This document shows positions 9,030 to 18,049 of a DNA stretch of 64,000 nucleotides, in pieces. Source of the DNA: Lepidurus packardi (Eukaryota > Arthropoda > Branchiopoda > Notostraca > Triopsidae). The position numbers were made by a program, and so were the translations under genes. The notes under the pieces were generated by a model, which was given only the letters and a program-made list of their open reading frames with translations, searched no databases and was not told where the DNA came from. Location: positions 11,672,024 through 11,736,023 of the forward strand of contig JAKZAN010000001.1 of assembly GCA_023053545.1 (NCBI GenBank), given 5' to 3'. How positions within the stretch are numbered: position 1 is the first letter of the stretch; every line of letters starts with the position of its first letter.

Positions 9030-11130
9030 ATGAGGACTTTTTACTGTTGCATTTGCCAAAAAGTGTGCCATCAGCGCAACATTTTCCACAACCACTTAAA
9101 ATCGCATGTTTCAAGTGGGACCAAAGAAGCCTTCCCCTGCACTGGTTGCAAATCAGTATTTAAAACGCAGTCTTCACTGCGGAGACATGTGTCCATTCGG
9201 CACAAAGAATTAGGGTGGCCTCACACTGGGTGCCTATGAGGCCTAAAGTCCCTAAGAGAGTGCCCAAGACGTCCTTTACCTTCAATTAACGGGCAGTGGG
9301 CTTTTTCGGTCGCTAGCTATGGATAGCCCGTTAATTGAATGAGGCAGGGTCACAAAAAGGGTATTTGACCAACGAATGACGACAGTATAGTCACATGACT
9401 TAGGAATACACGTGGTAGTGGAAAGGTTGGGAAAACATAACTAAGATTTGTAGTACAATGTTATTGTCATTGATTACCCTGTGGAATGTTTCTTTTGATC
9501 CTTGTTGACCTTCGTCATATGACCTTGTCTCAGACCAGAGTATTCTTGTGTAAATCTAGCCACGCATTGTACTTACAAGTTATTATCGCCACATCCTACT
9601 AATACCTAGTCTCCGCCTCTACCTCCTGCTCACGACAGGTAGACGTGTTGGTGTCTGTGAGGTATCTATCCATAAGGGCTTAAGCACTCCAGTGTGAGTC
9701 CACCCTTAGTGATTGCTAAGTTTGATTTAAAGTACGAATCTAAGTTTTCAACCGTATGTACTCTGGAAGACTGCAAAGAGGCCATTCCTAGCTTGCATCC
9801 GCTTCTTAAGCACATAAAAGCTCATATTAAGGAGGGAAGGCGTGTAACATGTATATTTGAAAACTGCAACTTTACAACAGACATGATTTCTTCTTTAACA
9901 TCTCACATTTCCAAAAAGCATCGCAAATCGCGCTCTCTTTTGCAAATCAATCAAACTTATATTCGAGACGAAAATGCGACAGACGATGAACCTAGCTTAT
10001 CGACAGAAGGGCCTGCTAGTTCTTTGGTTGTGTTACGGAAGCTAGATGAGCTCCAGCAAGTCAGTCATGTCACAGGAATTAGTTTAACGATGTCTTTGGC
10101 AAGACTTTACTTACAGATGGAAGTTAAATTCCTTATTGCACAAAGTTCGGTAGAGCTTATTATAGACAATTACTGGGTCATCGCCAACGTGGCAAAGAAA
10201 AATTACACGGAAGAAGCAAAGCTTTGTATGATAGGAAATGGGATTAGCGAAGAACTAGCCAAAAAGATTTGCAGTGAGTTACAAATGAAAGACCCTACGA
10301 CCAGTCTTCATGAATCTAAAGGTGAACTAAGTACACCATTTCTCCGGAAGCAATTTTTTAAGCGTAATTTTTTGTATATAGAACCAGTCGAGTTAAAAGC
10401 TTCTTCCGATAGTTTCTATCATTACATACCCATTGACGCCACAATAAGGGCCTTGGTAACAAACCCAATCGTCCGCGAGAACCTAGCGGGAGACTACAGC
10501 ACAAGTAGTTGAAACGATATCCATTCTGATATATTCGATGGGTCAGTTTTTAAGTCTTTACCAAACGAGAGGAGAAAGGGCATTCACGTAATCCTGTATA
10601 CGGACGCATTTGAAGCTGTTTGCCCCATTGGCTATGCTGTTACGAGGTACAAGGTGTTCGCCGTGTACATGGTACTAGCTAATTTGCCACCCAGCCTACG
10701 GACGAGCGTAGAGCAAATCCAGCTTGTCCTCCTTATTAAAGAAAAAGACTTCGACGCGGAAAAGCATTTCGGTAGACTTATAGAAGATCTAATCGTAGTC
10801 GAAGAAAAGGGTATCGAAGTAGATAAGGAACTGTATGTAGTCAATTTGCTGGCGATATTAGGGGATAATCTAGGAAGCCACACGATAGGAGGATTCTTAG
10901 AAAGTTTTTCACGAAATGAATATTACTGCCGCTTTTGCCATACCACGAAAGAAGCAAGAGCTTCTATGAGCGTCACAAATGTGTGTTTTCAAAGAACTAA
11001 AGAAACTTACAAGGCCTCTTTGAAAGAAAAGGAAGAAAATATGCTTGAAAGCCATAACGGCATAAAACTTGATTAGCCTTTTAACAAGTTAAAATATTTT
11101 CACGTCTGCAGCCCAGGTTTGCCTCCTTGT
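9030..11130 (+). pseudogene. C2H2-finger DDE transposase of element A, disrupted
   Basis: The start is ATG at 9030 (MRTFYCCICQKVC). The N-terminus has C2H2 fingers: CCIC..H..H, CTGC..H..H, then CTLEDC..H..H and CIFENC..H..H after the MITE. The DDE-like core has the first Asp in LYTDAFEAVCPIGYAV (about 10600) and the second in LAILGDNLGSHTIGGF (about 10860), followed by a CRFC motif. The gene is broken four ways: a 493-bp MITE between 9212 and 9706, TGA at 10510-10512, TAG at 11074-11076, and loss of the C-terminal third after about 11130, so the catalytic Glu is gone. It is homologous throughout to the transposase at 29108. Removing the MITE and one TTA restores the reading frame. Confidence 0.85.
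9213..9705. mobile_element. PIF/Harbinger-like MITE inserted in the transposase gene
   Basis: A 493-bp element with terminal inverted repeats: GGGTGGCCTCACACTGG at the left and CCAGTGTGAGTCCACCC at the right, one mismatch over 17 bp. It is flanked by TTA on both sides (9210-9212, 9706-9708), the 3-bp TWA duplication typical of PIF/Harbinger. An internal hairpin pairs TTCAATTAACGGGC (about 9279) with GCCCGTTAATTGAA (about 9325). It has no coding capacity, so it must have been moved by a transposase encoded elsewhere. Confidence 0.85.
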
Positions 11131-11168
11131 ACCTCCTCCTTGTACCTGCCTCCTTGCCTCGGCGGCTT

Positions 11169-12728
11169 ATGCCGCCGTTTAAGCTTGTACAGCTCATAAA
11201 GTTGCGGAAATTAGCAGAGCCAAGTAAGTATAGCTCAATATGCTATAGCAGATTAATAACAAATATTTTTAGAAACACTGAACTTGAGCGTTGCCAGCTG
11301 CGTTCCAAATCGCAATTATGTCGTGGATAACTTGGACAGCGCTAGTGAAGACGATAACTCCCCACAGCCGAAAACAACAAGTGCAGATTCATGGCTTAAT
11401 GGATTTGACATTCCATGGAAGAAGCTTAGTTCTCATGTACTTGATGCATGTAAAGCTGGCAGACCTATTCACGATGAAGCCCTCAAAAGACAAGCTGTTC
11501 GACATATCGCGTACGAAATGGACATCAGAATCAACGGCAAGGTGTCCTACAGAAACGTTTGTTATATTACCAAAAAAATGACCGAGAAATATCCCGCTAC
11601 TTTCGGCGACGTTCCGCCCGGTCAATCAACAGTCCCTGAGCATATGCCAACATGCAAAGTCCTAACTCGTGCAATTTACAACAGGTTGCATAACGAGTAC
11701 AGCAAGAAAAAAGAAACGCCAGATGAGAGCTCGACGCCAAAGAAAAAAAAAGCTCAGTGTTTCAACGTTTTACGGCTGCAAGAATCACCAACCTGACTTA
11801 CCGTCAACCGACACAACAGAAAGTCAACAAAGTAAGCAAGAAGAGCTGCAAAGGATGTCTCTGCTAAAACAACAAGATGAAGAAAAAGTACGCCAGTTAA
11901 TGAAGGAGACCTACTGGTCCCAGCGTCAGCTTATAGAAGCAGAAGACCGCCAGTCCCTCAGCGAAATACTGAAAGAATTTCCTTTCCTTTCTGAGCCGAA
12001 GCACTTCCTCGACCACTTCGCCCACCTCGTTGGTAAACCGGGAGTCATCAGTGAAGCCCAGAAGCGACTAGAAAATGAAGCACAATTTATTTGGAAGAGA
12101 GCCGAAGAAGACGTTAGAAGAAATAAAGGAAGCCCGGCGCTCCAGAAGATTTGCGAAAATGTCAAAATACACAACGCTGTCAAACGACATACTCGAGGAA
12201 TAGTCCACGGAGCCGTACCTGTAATATCCTGCGTATTCAAGGAATTGGTCGATACCTTTTTTGTGATGGTCAAGGTAATCCGTGGCTTATTTTTTCTGAA
12301 CTATTCATGAAAAATAAATTTCTATATATTCAGGAACCTGATGACTCCGTGGACGCTATACCTACGCACCCCTGCGTTATAGCCCGAGGGAAGAAGCTAA
12401 TAGACGCTGAGACCTACAGTGTAGCTATTGAAAAGAAGGTCCTTTTTTCCTGCGTAGACCTACAAGAGGCAACTTTTGTTGCTTTCGCTGCATATTACGT
12501 CTTCTGGCTGAAGTATCCGCCTAAGATGCAAGCGACGATGGAATTCCTCGAAAGGTATTGTTGCGTAAATTTAACTTCAGAATTAACAAGAATAAATTTT
12601 TCACACTATTTCACTCTAGAAACGTATTCCAGATTGATGCGGAAAAAGGAACGAAAGCTGCGAAGTCCAACGACGTGCGTATCCATTCAAAGCTGTCGGA
12701 TTACAACAACCGGAAATTGAAGAAATAA
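11169..12728 (+). pseudogene. Element A ORF2: spliced 'SAMD3-like' accessory protein, one frameshift
   Basis: A four-exon model fits: 11169-11223, 11273-12274, 12334-12554 and 12620-12728, with GT-AG introns of 49, 59 and 65 bp that all keep frame. The protein starts MPPFKLVQLIKLRKLAEP. It contains a DNA-binding-like block (DSWLNGFDIPWKK...VCYITKKMTEKYPATF), then YGCKNHQPDLPSTD and a helical region, LMKETYWSQRQLI...ILKEFPFL, and ends with PCVIARGK...AAYYVFWLKYP...FLER. From memory this matches predicted animal proteins named 'sterile alpha motif domain-containing protein 3-like'; their function is unknown to me. A nine-A run near 11749-11757 shifts the frame once. A homologous last exon lies in element C (59104-59406) with the same intron position. 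Its placement between transposase and CACTG end suggests an accessory transposition protein. Confidence 0.72.
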
Positions 12729-13094
12729 TTTAAGAGCTATTATGCGCGAGAGCATGAGTAGCTATCGTAGCGTTAGCGTAGACACTATCTTGTATTTTTT
12801 TGTTGATTATTATGTTACTGTGTTTTGGGTTATTTTTTTTAAATTTATTTTTGCAGATTGAAAATTAATTTTTTTCAGATTAAATTTATTTCAGAAGTGA
12901 AGTGCCTTTTTTCTAGGAAAATGAACCAAACTTGTTTGTAAGTTTTTTGTGCAGACCGATAGTTATATAATTTTTACAGAACATTCGGTTTTTTTTTTTT
13001 TTTTTTTTTTTAATTTAACAGGCGTAGGCTCGCGCCTATTGCCTCAAGCTTTATTAAATAAGCCTTCTGTACATTGTCAATAATTTTAAAAATT

Positions 13095-13129
13095 GTTAAA
13101 GGGGTGATGCTTCTGCATTACCCTTTAAC
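13095..13129 (-). other. 3' UTR stem-loop of element L1b
   Basis: GTTAAAGGGGTGATGC (13095-13110) pairs with GCATTACCCTTTAAC (13115-13129) around a TTCT loop, with one bulge and one G-U-type mismatch. It lies about 80 bases from the poly(A) tail. Several non-LTR reverse transcriptases recognise such 3' hairpins when they start copying; this role is inferred here. Confidence 0.6.
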
Positions 13130-13245
13130 ATAGCACATAGAACAAAAGGGTGGAGAGGGGGATAGGACACAAAGGGGGGGTGGAGGGGGGGACACATGAC
13201 AAGGAGGGTGGAGGGGGGGAGACAGCAGGGCAAAAACTCTGCTAA

Positions 13246-15468
13246 CTAGAACTCCCTTATGCAACTTTGATTCGCTTCGTGTAGAAAAATAGTAAGTGTG
13301 TTGAAAGCTTTAGGGCTGGTTAGCAATTCTTTTGCGTTAAAATGGATTTTTAACTTGTTTAGCTTCTGGAGTAGTTGGGCACGTTGCTTGTTGAGTCGAC
13401 GACAGTGGAACAGTAGATGCGGTAGGTCCTGTCTAGTTCTATCCTGGCATGGACATAGGTCCGAGTCGGATTTTTGGATTCGTTGGAGGTAGCTCCTGGT
13501 TGGGAAGTGTGTGGTTCTCACTTGAATCATCTTTGAGATGATTGTCCTGGGAAGGTGGACGTGCACTATTCCTTGACGAGATGGTCCATGGGTCAGATCC
13601 TGTAACGGGCTCTGAGAATTATTCCAACGTTCCTTCCATTGACTCATCGTTGCTTCTTCTATCCAACCACGAGCTACCTTTATGGAATCTGGGCTTGACT
13701 TCCAGACGACGGCTGCAAGTACTCTTGCCCTCTCCAAACAGGACGTGTATCGTCTGTGCCTGGGTACCTCTTCGGAAACGGGCCATTTGTCCCAGTATCT
13801 TGAAGCGTAGTGGCGGAGCACTAATCTCTCGAGGTACAAATCGAATGGTGGTAGGCCCGATTCTATTTCCAAAGCAACGGTTGGGGTTGTTTTGAGGGCT
13901 CCTGTTATTGCTAACAGGCCCTTTCTATACAGTTGGATAATGGGTCGTAGCTTAGCCAAAGAGATGTTGCACCAGGCTGGGAAAGCGTAGCTTAGTTTTG
14001 AGAGGACCGTCGTCTGAAAAAGAGTACGGACCTGACGGCAAGTGACAGCTCTTGAAAATCTCATCACTTTGTGTATCCTTTGCAGGGTTAAATTGCATTG
14101 GACTACCAGACGGTTAACATGGTGTGTCCATGTGAGACTATTGTCATAAACTAGACCGAGGTACCTGACCGCATCCTTAGAATGGACTATCGTACCGTCC
14201 CAAACGAGGGGTGTGGCTTCTGGTTGGTGCTTTTTGGAAAAGTGAATTAATTCCGTCTTTTCTTTCGCAAACTGTAGTCGGTGCTTCTTAGCCCATTTTT
14301 CGAGCGCAGCCAAGTTGTTGCTCAGAAGCTTGACATTTTTCTCGCTGGAGGTGCTCGATGTAAAAATCAACAGGTCATCCGCGAAAGCTTGCATGTCGAT
14401 CTTCTTCCGTTTTATGCATCCCAACGCTCCATCAATGTACATCAAGAATAATATCGGTGATAGGGGAGAGCCTTGCGGAACTCCCTTAATAATCGAGACG
14501 ACATCGCTTTTTTCTTCACCAAAAACCACATATGCTCTCCGTTTCTCGAGAAAACTCTTAATCCATCCGGTCACTTGTGATGGAACTTTCAGCGCCCAAA
14601 GCTCTTCAACTAACACTTCGTGGTTTACATTGTCAAATGCTCCGGAAATGTCCAACAGTAAGGCTGAAAGGACTTTTCCTTTATCGAAGCTATCCAAAAT
14701 CGCATCGCTGAAATTCACCATGGCATCCACTGTTGATCGTCCTGGTCTAAAACCCCATTGCATATCCGACAACTTATCGTTATCTTCTAGAAACAGCTTT
14801 AACCGATTTGCTATTGCCTTTTCTAGTATTTTCCCCAATACCGGTAGCAGGGAGATTGGTCGAAAACTCTTGATTGACGTGTAGCTCTGCTTCCCAGGCT
14901 TAGGGAGCGTAATAACTTTAGCAGTCTTCCATGCTTTGGGGTGATATTCCAGGGCCAGAGAGGCATTATACAAGCTAACCACTGTTGGGCCAATAACACT
15001 CCATAGGGATTTAATGATGATTGCTTGGATTTCATCCACTCCGGCAGCTTTACGTGGTTGGAGTCCCTCGATTATCTCAGAAATTTCCTCCCTGGTGAAA
15101 GGGGCTTCATAAAAAGAACCTCTGGTTTTCCGAGCTTTGTACAGGGAAGAACGGCGTCGTAGGGAATCTTCTTGCGAATTTACCGGGGCCCCGTCCAACA
15201 GGTGTGTCGCCACAAAATTTAATTTCGTAATCGCATCTGGGAAAGGCGTACCATCATTTCGTCTCATGAATTCGAGCTTGTTATTATTGTAGACCCTCAT
15301 TTGCCGGTCTAGGTTCCAAATAACCCTGCTGTCTGGTGTATTAAGTTGTTCAGACCAATACGTATTCCTGAATTCCCTGGTTTTCGCTCTATAGGCATTC
15401 CTGGTTTCTTTCCATAACTTTTCCCTCTCAGAGCCCCCGTGTGTACGGTACTGTCTGAGCACAGAAGA
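13246..15468 (-). CDS. Non-LTR reverse transcriptase, N-terminally truncated (element L1b)
   Basis: The frame is open from 15510 to the stop at 13246, but codons above 15468 belong to the host transposon, so no native start exists. The endonuclease is missing. Reverse transcriptase motifs are complete: FRPISLLPVLGKILEKAI, a GVPQGSPLSPILFLMYID block, the catalytic MQAFADDLLIF, and the YLGLVYDNSLTW thumb region. The C-terminal Cys/His cluster is CPCQDRTRQDLPHLLFHC. It is clearly related to, but a different family from, the ORF at 1735-4929. There are no stops or shifts over 740 codons, so the insertion is fairly recent. Confidence 0.88.
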   Translation of the reverse strand, partial: SSVLRQYRTHGGSEREKLWKETRNAYRAKTREFRNTYWSEQLNTPDSRVIWNLDRQMRVYNNNKLEFMRRNDGTPFPDAITKLNFVATHLLDGAPVNSQEDSLRRRSSLYKARKTRGSFYEAPFTREEISEIIEGLQPRKAAGVDEIQAIIIKSLWSVIGPTVVSLYNASLALEYHPKAWKTAKVITLPKPGKQSYTSIKSFRPISLLPVLGKILEKAIANRLKLFLEDNDKLSDMQWGFRPGRSTVDAMVNFSDAILDSFDKGKVLSALLLDISGAFDNVNHEVLVEELWALKVPSQVTGWIKSFLEKRRAYVVFGEEKSDVVSIIKGVPQGSPLSPILFLMYIDGALGCIKRKKIDMQAFADDLLIFTSSTSSEKNVKLLSNNLAALEKWAKKHRLQFAKEKTELIHFSKKHQPEATPLVWDGTIVHSKDAVRYLGLVYDNSLTWTHHVNRLVVQCNLTLQRIHKVMRFSRAVTCRQVRTLFQTTVLSKLSYAFPAWCNISLAKLRPIIQLYRKGLLAITGALKTTPTVALEIESGLPPFDLYLERLVLRHYASRYWDKWPVSEEVPRHRRYTSCLERARVLAAVVWKSSPDSIKVARGWIEEATMSQWKERWNNSQSPLQDLTHGPSRQGIVHVHLPRTIISKMIQVRTTHFPTRSYLQRIQKSDSDLCPCQDRTRQDLPHLLFHCRRLNKQRAQLLQKLNKLKIHFNAKELLTSPKAFNTLTIFLHEANQSCIREF

Positions 15469-15921
15469 AGAACATTCGGTTTCTTTATAATATATTAATT
15501 GCATTCTCACAACAAATTACTTTTAAAATTACAAGCCGCTCATTTTTTATTTAACCGCTGTTGGCGTAAATTTACAATGAACAACTGTAAAAAAGAATAC
15601 AAAAATTTGTTGTAACAAAAATAAAAAAATTATTTGTAAAATTAAAACATTAATAATAATTATCTTTACAACAAAAATTTTTATTTTACAGCAAGTTTCT
15701 AGTAATACTTTTACAATATTTTGTTGTATTTTTACCACAAATTGCACTATATGAAATACTATGTTTCACTGTAAATTTACGGATATCATAGTACGTTAAA
15801 ATACACAAAAACTTTTAATTTATATTATGATAACATATCAGTAAATGTTTTACTGTAAATTCAGGGTGAATTTTGCGCCACTACGAATTTGTCGTAAATT
15901 AACCAAGAAAATTTTTACAGT

Positions 15922-16499
15922 GTAAGTGAATTAAGGCTTTTGTCATGTTGTTATTCAGCCTTCTGCCAGAGTTGCTAGGGCGAAACAAGCGAGTTCTGAC
16001 GTCATCAATTCCCAAAATTCTAAAGCAATGATATTACAAATCTTTGAAATAAGCTGAGGATAATTCTGTAAATTTAAGCTTCATACGATATTATAATATT
16101 TACGAATAAAAGTGCCTTAATTATGCTTATAAAAAGCAATTGTAGTCATGTTAGCCTATAAAGTTGGGAGAAGAGGCTTGGAAAGCTCACATTCCTATGA
16201 ATTTGGCTTTCCCCAACTAAATTTCAGATGTACGAGAATTATAACGTTTAAAGGAAGTTAACGTTTAACAGCTGAAACTGTGCAGAAATGTGTTTTTCTA
16301 GAATTTTTTGCAATTTAAAAAAAAATAGTTTTAAAGCGTTATTCGGTTTGTAAACCAAAGTCACATGGTTCCTGCCTTTCTAATTCGCACCCGCTTTTAC
16401 TTGTGATACGTGGATCTCAATTTCAATTTCATTACAAGTTTCGTGTATTGGACTGTATTGGTTCTGTTTTAAGTATATTGTCACGCTTTAAACTTGTAA
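15922..16499. other. Intergenic AT-rich stretch
   Basis: Sequence after element A up to the hAT remnant. AT-rich with short A/T runs; no coding sequence, terminal repeat or RNA gene recognised. Confidence 0.5.
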
Positions 16500-18041
16500 A
16501 CGGTTTTATTCTGCAAGGTGAGCGTAGTTCGTTGGAAATGGTGGGTTTTGAACGTTGTATTATAATGGTCTAAGTAAGTGGGCTTTAAGTCGGTTACAGG
16601 GTTCAGTGGTACAAATGCTTAATTTGAGGTCTACAACAACCGACTCTCTAACCAGCGACCCTCTAACCACCGAGTCGACTACCACTCAACACGCAACGCC
16701 CTTTTATACACCACGAGGGCCCCCTCGTTCCTCGCTGGAATGTCAACCAGAGCAAGACGCCAGGTTACTTGAGACGCCGGAACGGAGGTTCTCGGGTGCC
16801 CTATGCTGCAACATGCAAAGCTTGCTGACCCTACGCCAAGACTCGATGCCCCGTCAGCACATCTCACACTCGGAGATAGCTGACCAAGCACTGAATCATG
16901 TTGTAGGGACGCTGATCATGCAGAGATTAAGCAATACGCGTTCTGACGCTTTATGTCTTTTTAATTCGATCGACTCCCTGGAAATGTGCTTCCTGACCCT
17001 GCTGTGGAATGATATCCTGGAGAGATTTAAAAAAGTGAGCAAATCTCTGCAATCTGTGAGAATCGAACTTGGTACGATTTTCGGTCCTTGGTAACATACC
17101 TAGAAGATTTAAGGAAAGCCGGTACCTTCAATCATTATGAGTCGAAAGCTATGGAAAGAAGTGGTGAACCGAATTTCGCATACGATATGAAGAGGAAACG
17201 TAAGCGAAAAGTCCGGTTTGACGAAGTAAAGGAAAAGGGGGTCGAACTTTCCGAGACCGGCAGGGACAAATTTAGAGTCACCGTCTTCAGCGTCATTATT
17301 GAGAGGTTGATTGCAGAACTACAGAGACGTGGCTCTGCTTACGAGAATTTAAGTCAAAAGTTTGACTTTCTCACGAAGCTTCGTAATTTGGAATCTCAAG
17401 ACATCCGTAATGGAGCACGGAACCTGCAAGCTTAGGCAAGCTATCCAGGGGATTTGGATGGTACTTTGGAAAACGAGCGTCCACCTGCGAGCTCATTTGG
17501 TGTCGGCTGAGACTAAATGGGGGAAAGAGTTATCGTTACTGGACGTATACAAGTACATTCTGGAAAAAGGCTTTTTGGATATTTACCCAAACGTGGGAAT
17601 AGCGCTCCGGATGCTGTTATGTACACCCGGGTCAAATTGTTCGGCAGAACGGTCGTTTTCAGCATTAAAGAGAGTAAAGAATTATTTAAGATCTACCACA
17701 GAATAAAACCGACTTAATTTACTATCTGTGCTGTACATAGAGTCAGAAATAATGTCGTCTGTGGACTATAGTGAAGTCATCCGTTCCTTTGCAGAGAAGA
17801 AAGTTCGTCCCGCGGCAATGTAATCTTGTAATTATATGTAAATGTACAAATTATAATGTGAAAAAGTATAGTTGGGTACTTGCTTATTTCATTTTTAAGT
17901 CTGCTTGCCTACTTTCTAAAGTCAAAGAGCGTTGAATAAATAAAAAATAAAAGTAAAGTGAATTTTTTTGCTACGTGCCAAAATGGGGGCCCCGACTCAG
18001 TTAACTGCCTAGGGGGCCCTGGGTCGCTAAATCCGCCACTG
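16500..18041 (+). mobile_element. hAT transposon 1, 3' portion
   Basis: The 3' end is sharp: ...GGGTCGCTAAATCCGCCACTG ending at 18041, followed by CTTGCAAG (18042-18049). The complement of this end, CAGTGGCGGATTTAGCGACC, resembles the 5' terminus at 23855 (CAGTGCCGTATCTCCGCC). The left limit near 16500 is not resolved. GGGGCCCC-rich subterminal sequence lies at 17985-18020, as at the 5' end. Confidence 0.78.
16840..17823 (+). pseudogene. hAT transposase (ZMYM1-like) C-terminal half, frameshifted
   Basis: Three overlapping frames together give the C-terminal half of a ZMYM1-like hAT transposase. The first part is ALCLFNSIDSLEMCFLTLLW then DILERFKKVSKSLQSV (to about 17085). A shift leads to VTYLEDLRKAG and a helical linker, and a second shift near 17400 leads to the hAT dimerisation domain with LLCTPGSNCSAERSFSALKR and ending EKKVRPAAM before the TAA at 17821. 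The SAERSFS block is the hallmark of the hAT C-terminal domain and holds the catalytic-core Trp/Glu neighbourhood. The N-terminal half is absent here; the 5' end of the same insertion is at 23855, on the far side of a permuted Gypsy. Confidence 0.8.
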
Positions 18042-18049
18042 CTTGCAAG
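18042..18049. repeat. hAT 1 target-site duplication, 3' side
   Basis: CTTGCAAG directly after the hAT 3' terminus and within the same Gypsy RT codons as 23847-23854. Confidence 0.88.

Larger units (their letters stand above)
12992..15468 (-). mobile_element. 5'-truncated non-LTR retrotransposon, element L1b
   Basis: Bounded by a 14-bp target duplication, AGAACATTCGGTTT, at 12978-12991 and 15469-15482. A poly(A) tail is seen as the T run at 12989-13012. Only the 3' part of ORF2 and the 3' UTR are present, so reverse transcription stopped early. The insertion splits the 3' untranslated part of element A, so it is younger than A. The 3' UTR contains a strong hairpin at 13095-13129 and a G-rich tract at 13148-13230 on the plus strand. 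Confidence 0.92.
8044..15921 (+). mobile_element. CACTA-like DNA transposon, element A (two genes, with two nested insertions)
   Basis: The left end reads CACTTTAAAAAATTATTGTA at 8044 and the right end is TTTTTACAGTG at 15911-15921, that is CACTGTAAAAA on the other strand. Both ends are flanked by TA (8042-8043, 15922-15923), a likely 2-bp target duplication. Subterminal regions (8044-8420 and 15540-15921) are full of short TTGTAAAAT/ATTTTACAA repeats, typical of transposase binding zones. Inside are a C2H2-DDE transposase pseudogene (9030-11130) and the second gene ORF2 (11169-12728). Two later insertions are present: a MITE at 9213-9705 and a non-LTR copy at 12992-15468. Without them the element is about 4.9 kb. 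Assignment to the CACTA/CMC group rests on the CACTG ends and motif logic and is inference. Confidence 0.72.

Noticed and set aside
16555..16830. Ser/Thr-rich start of a 179-codon ORF as hAT transposase N-terminus
   Set aside because: Only the part after about 16840 matches hAT; the earlier part looks like chance reading of unrelated sequence.
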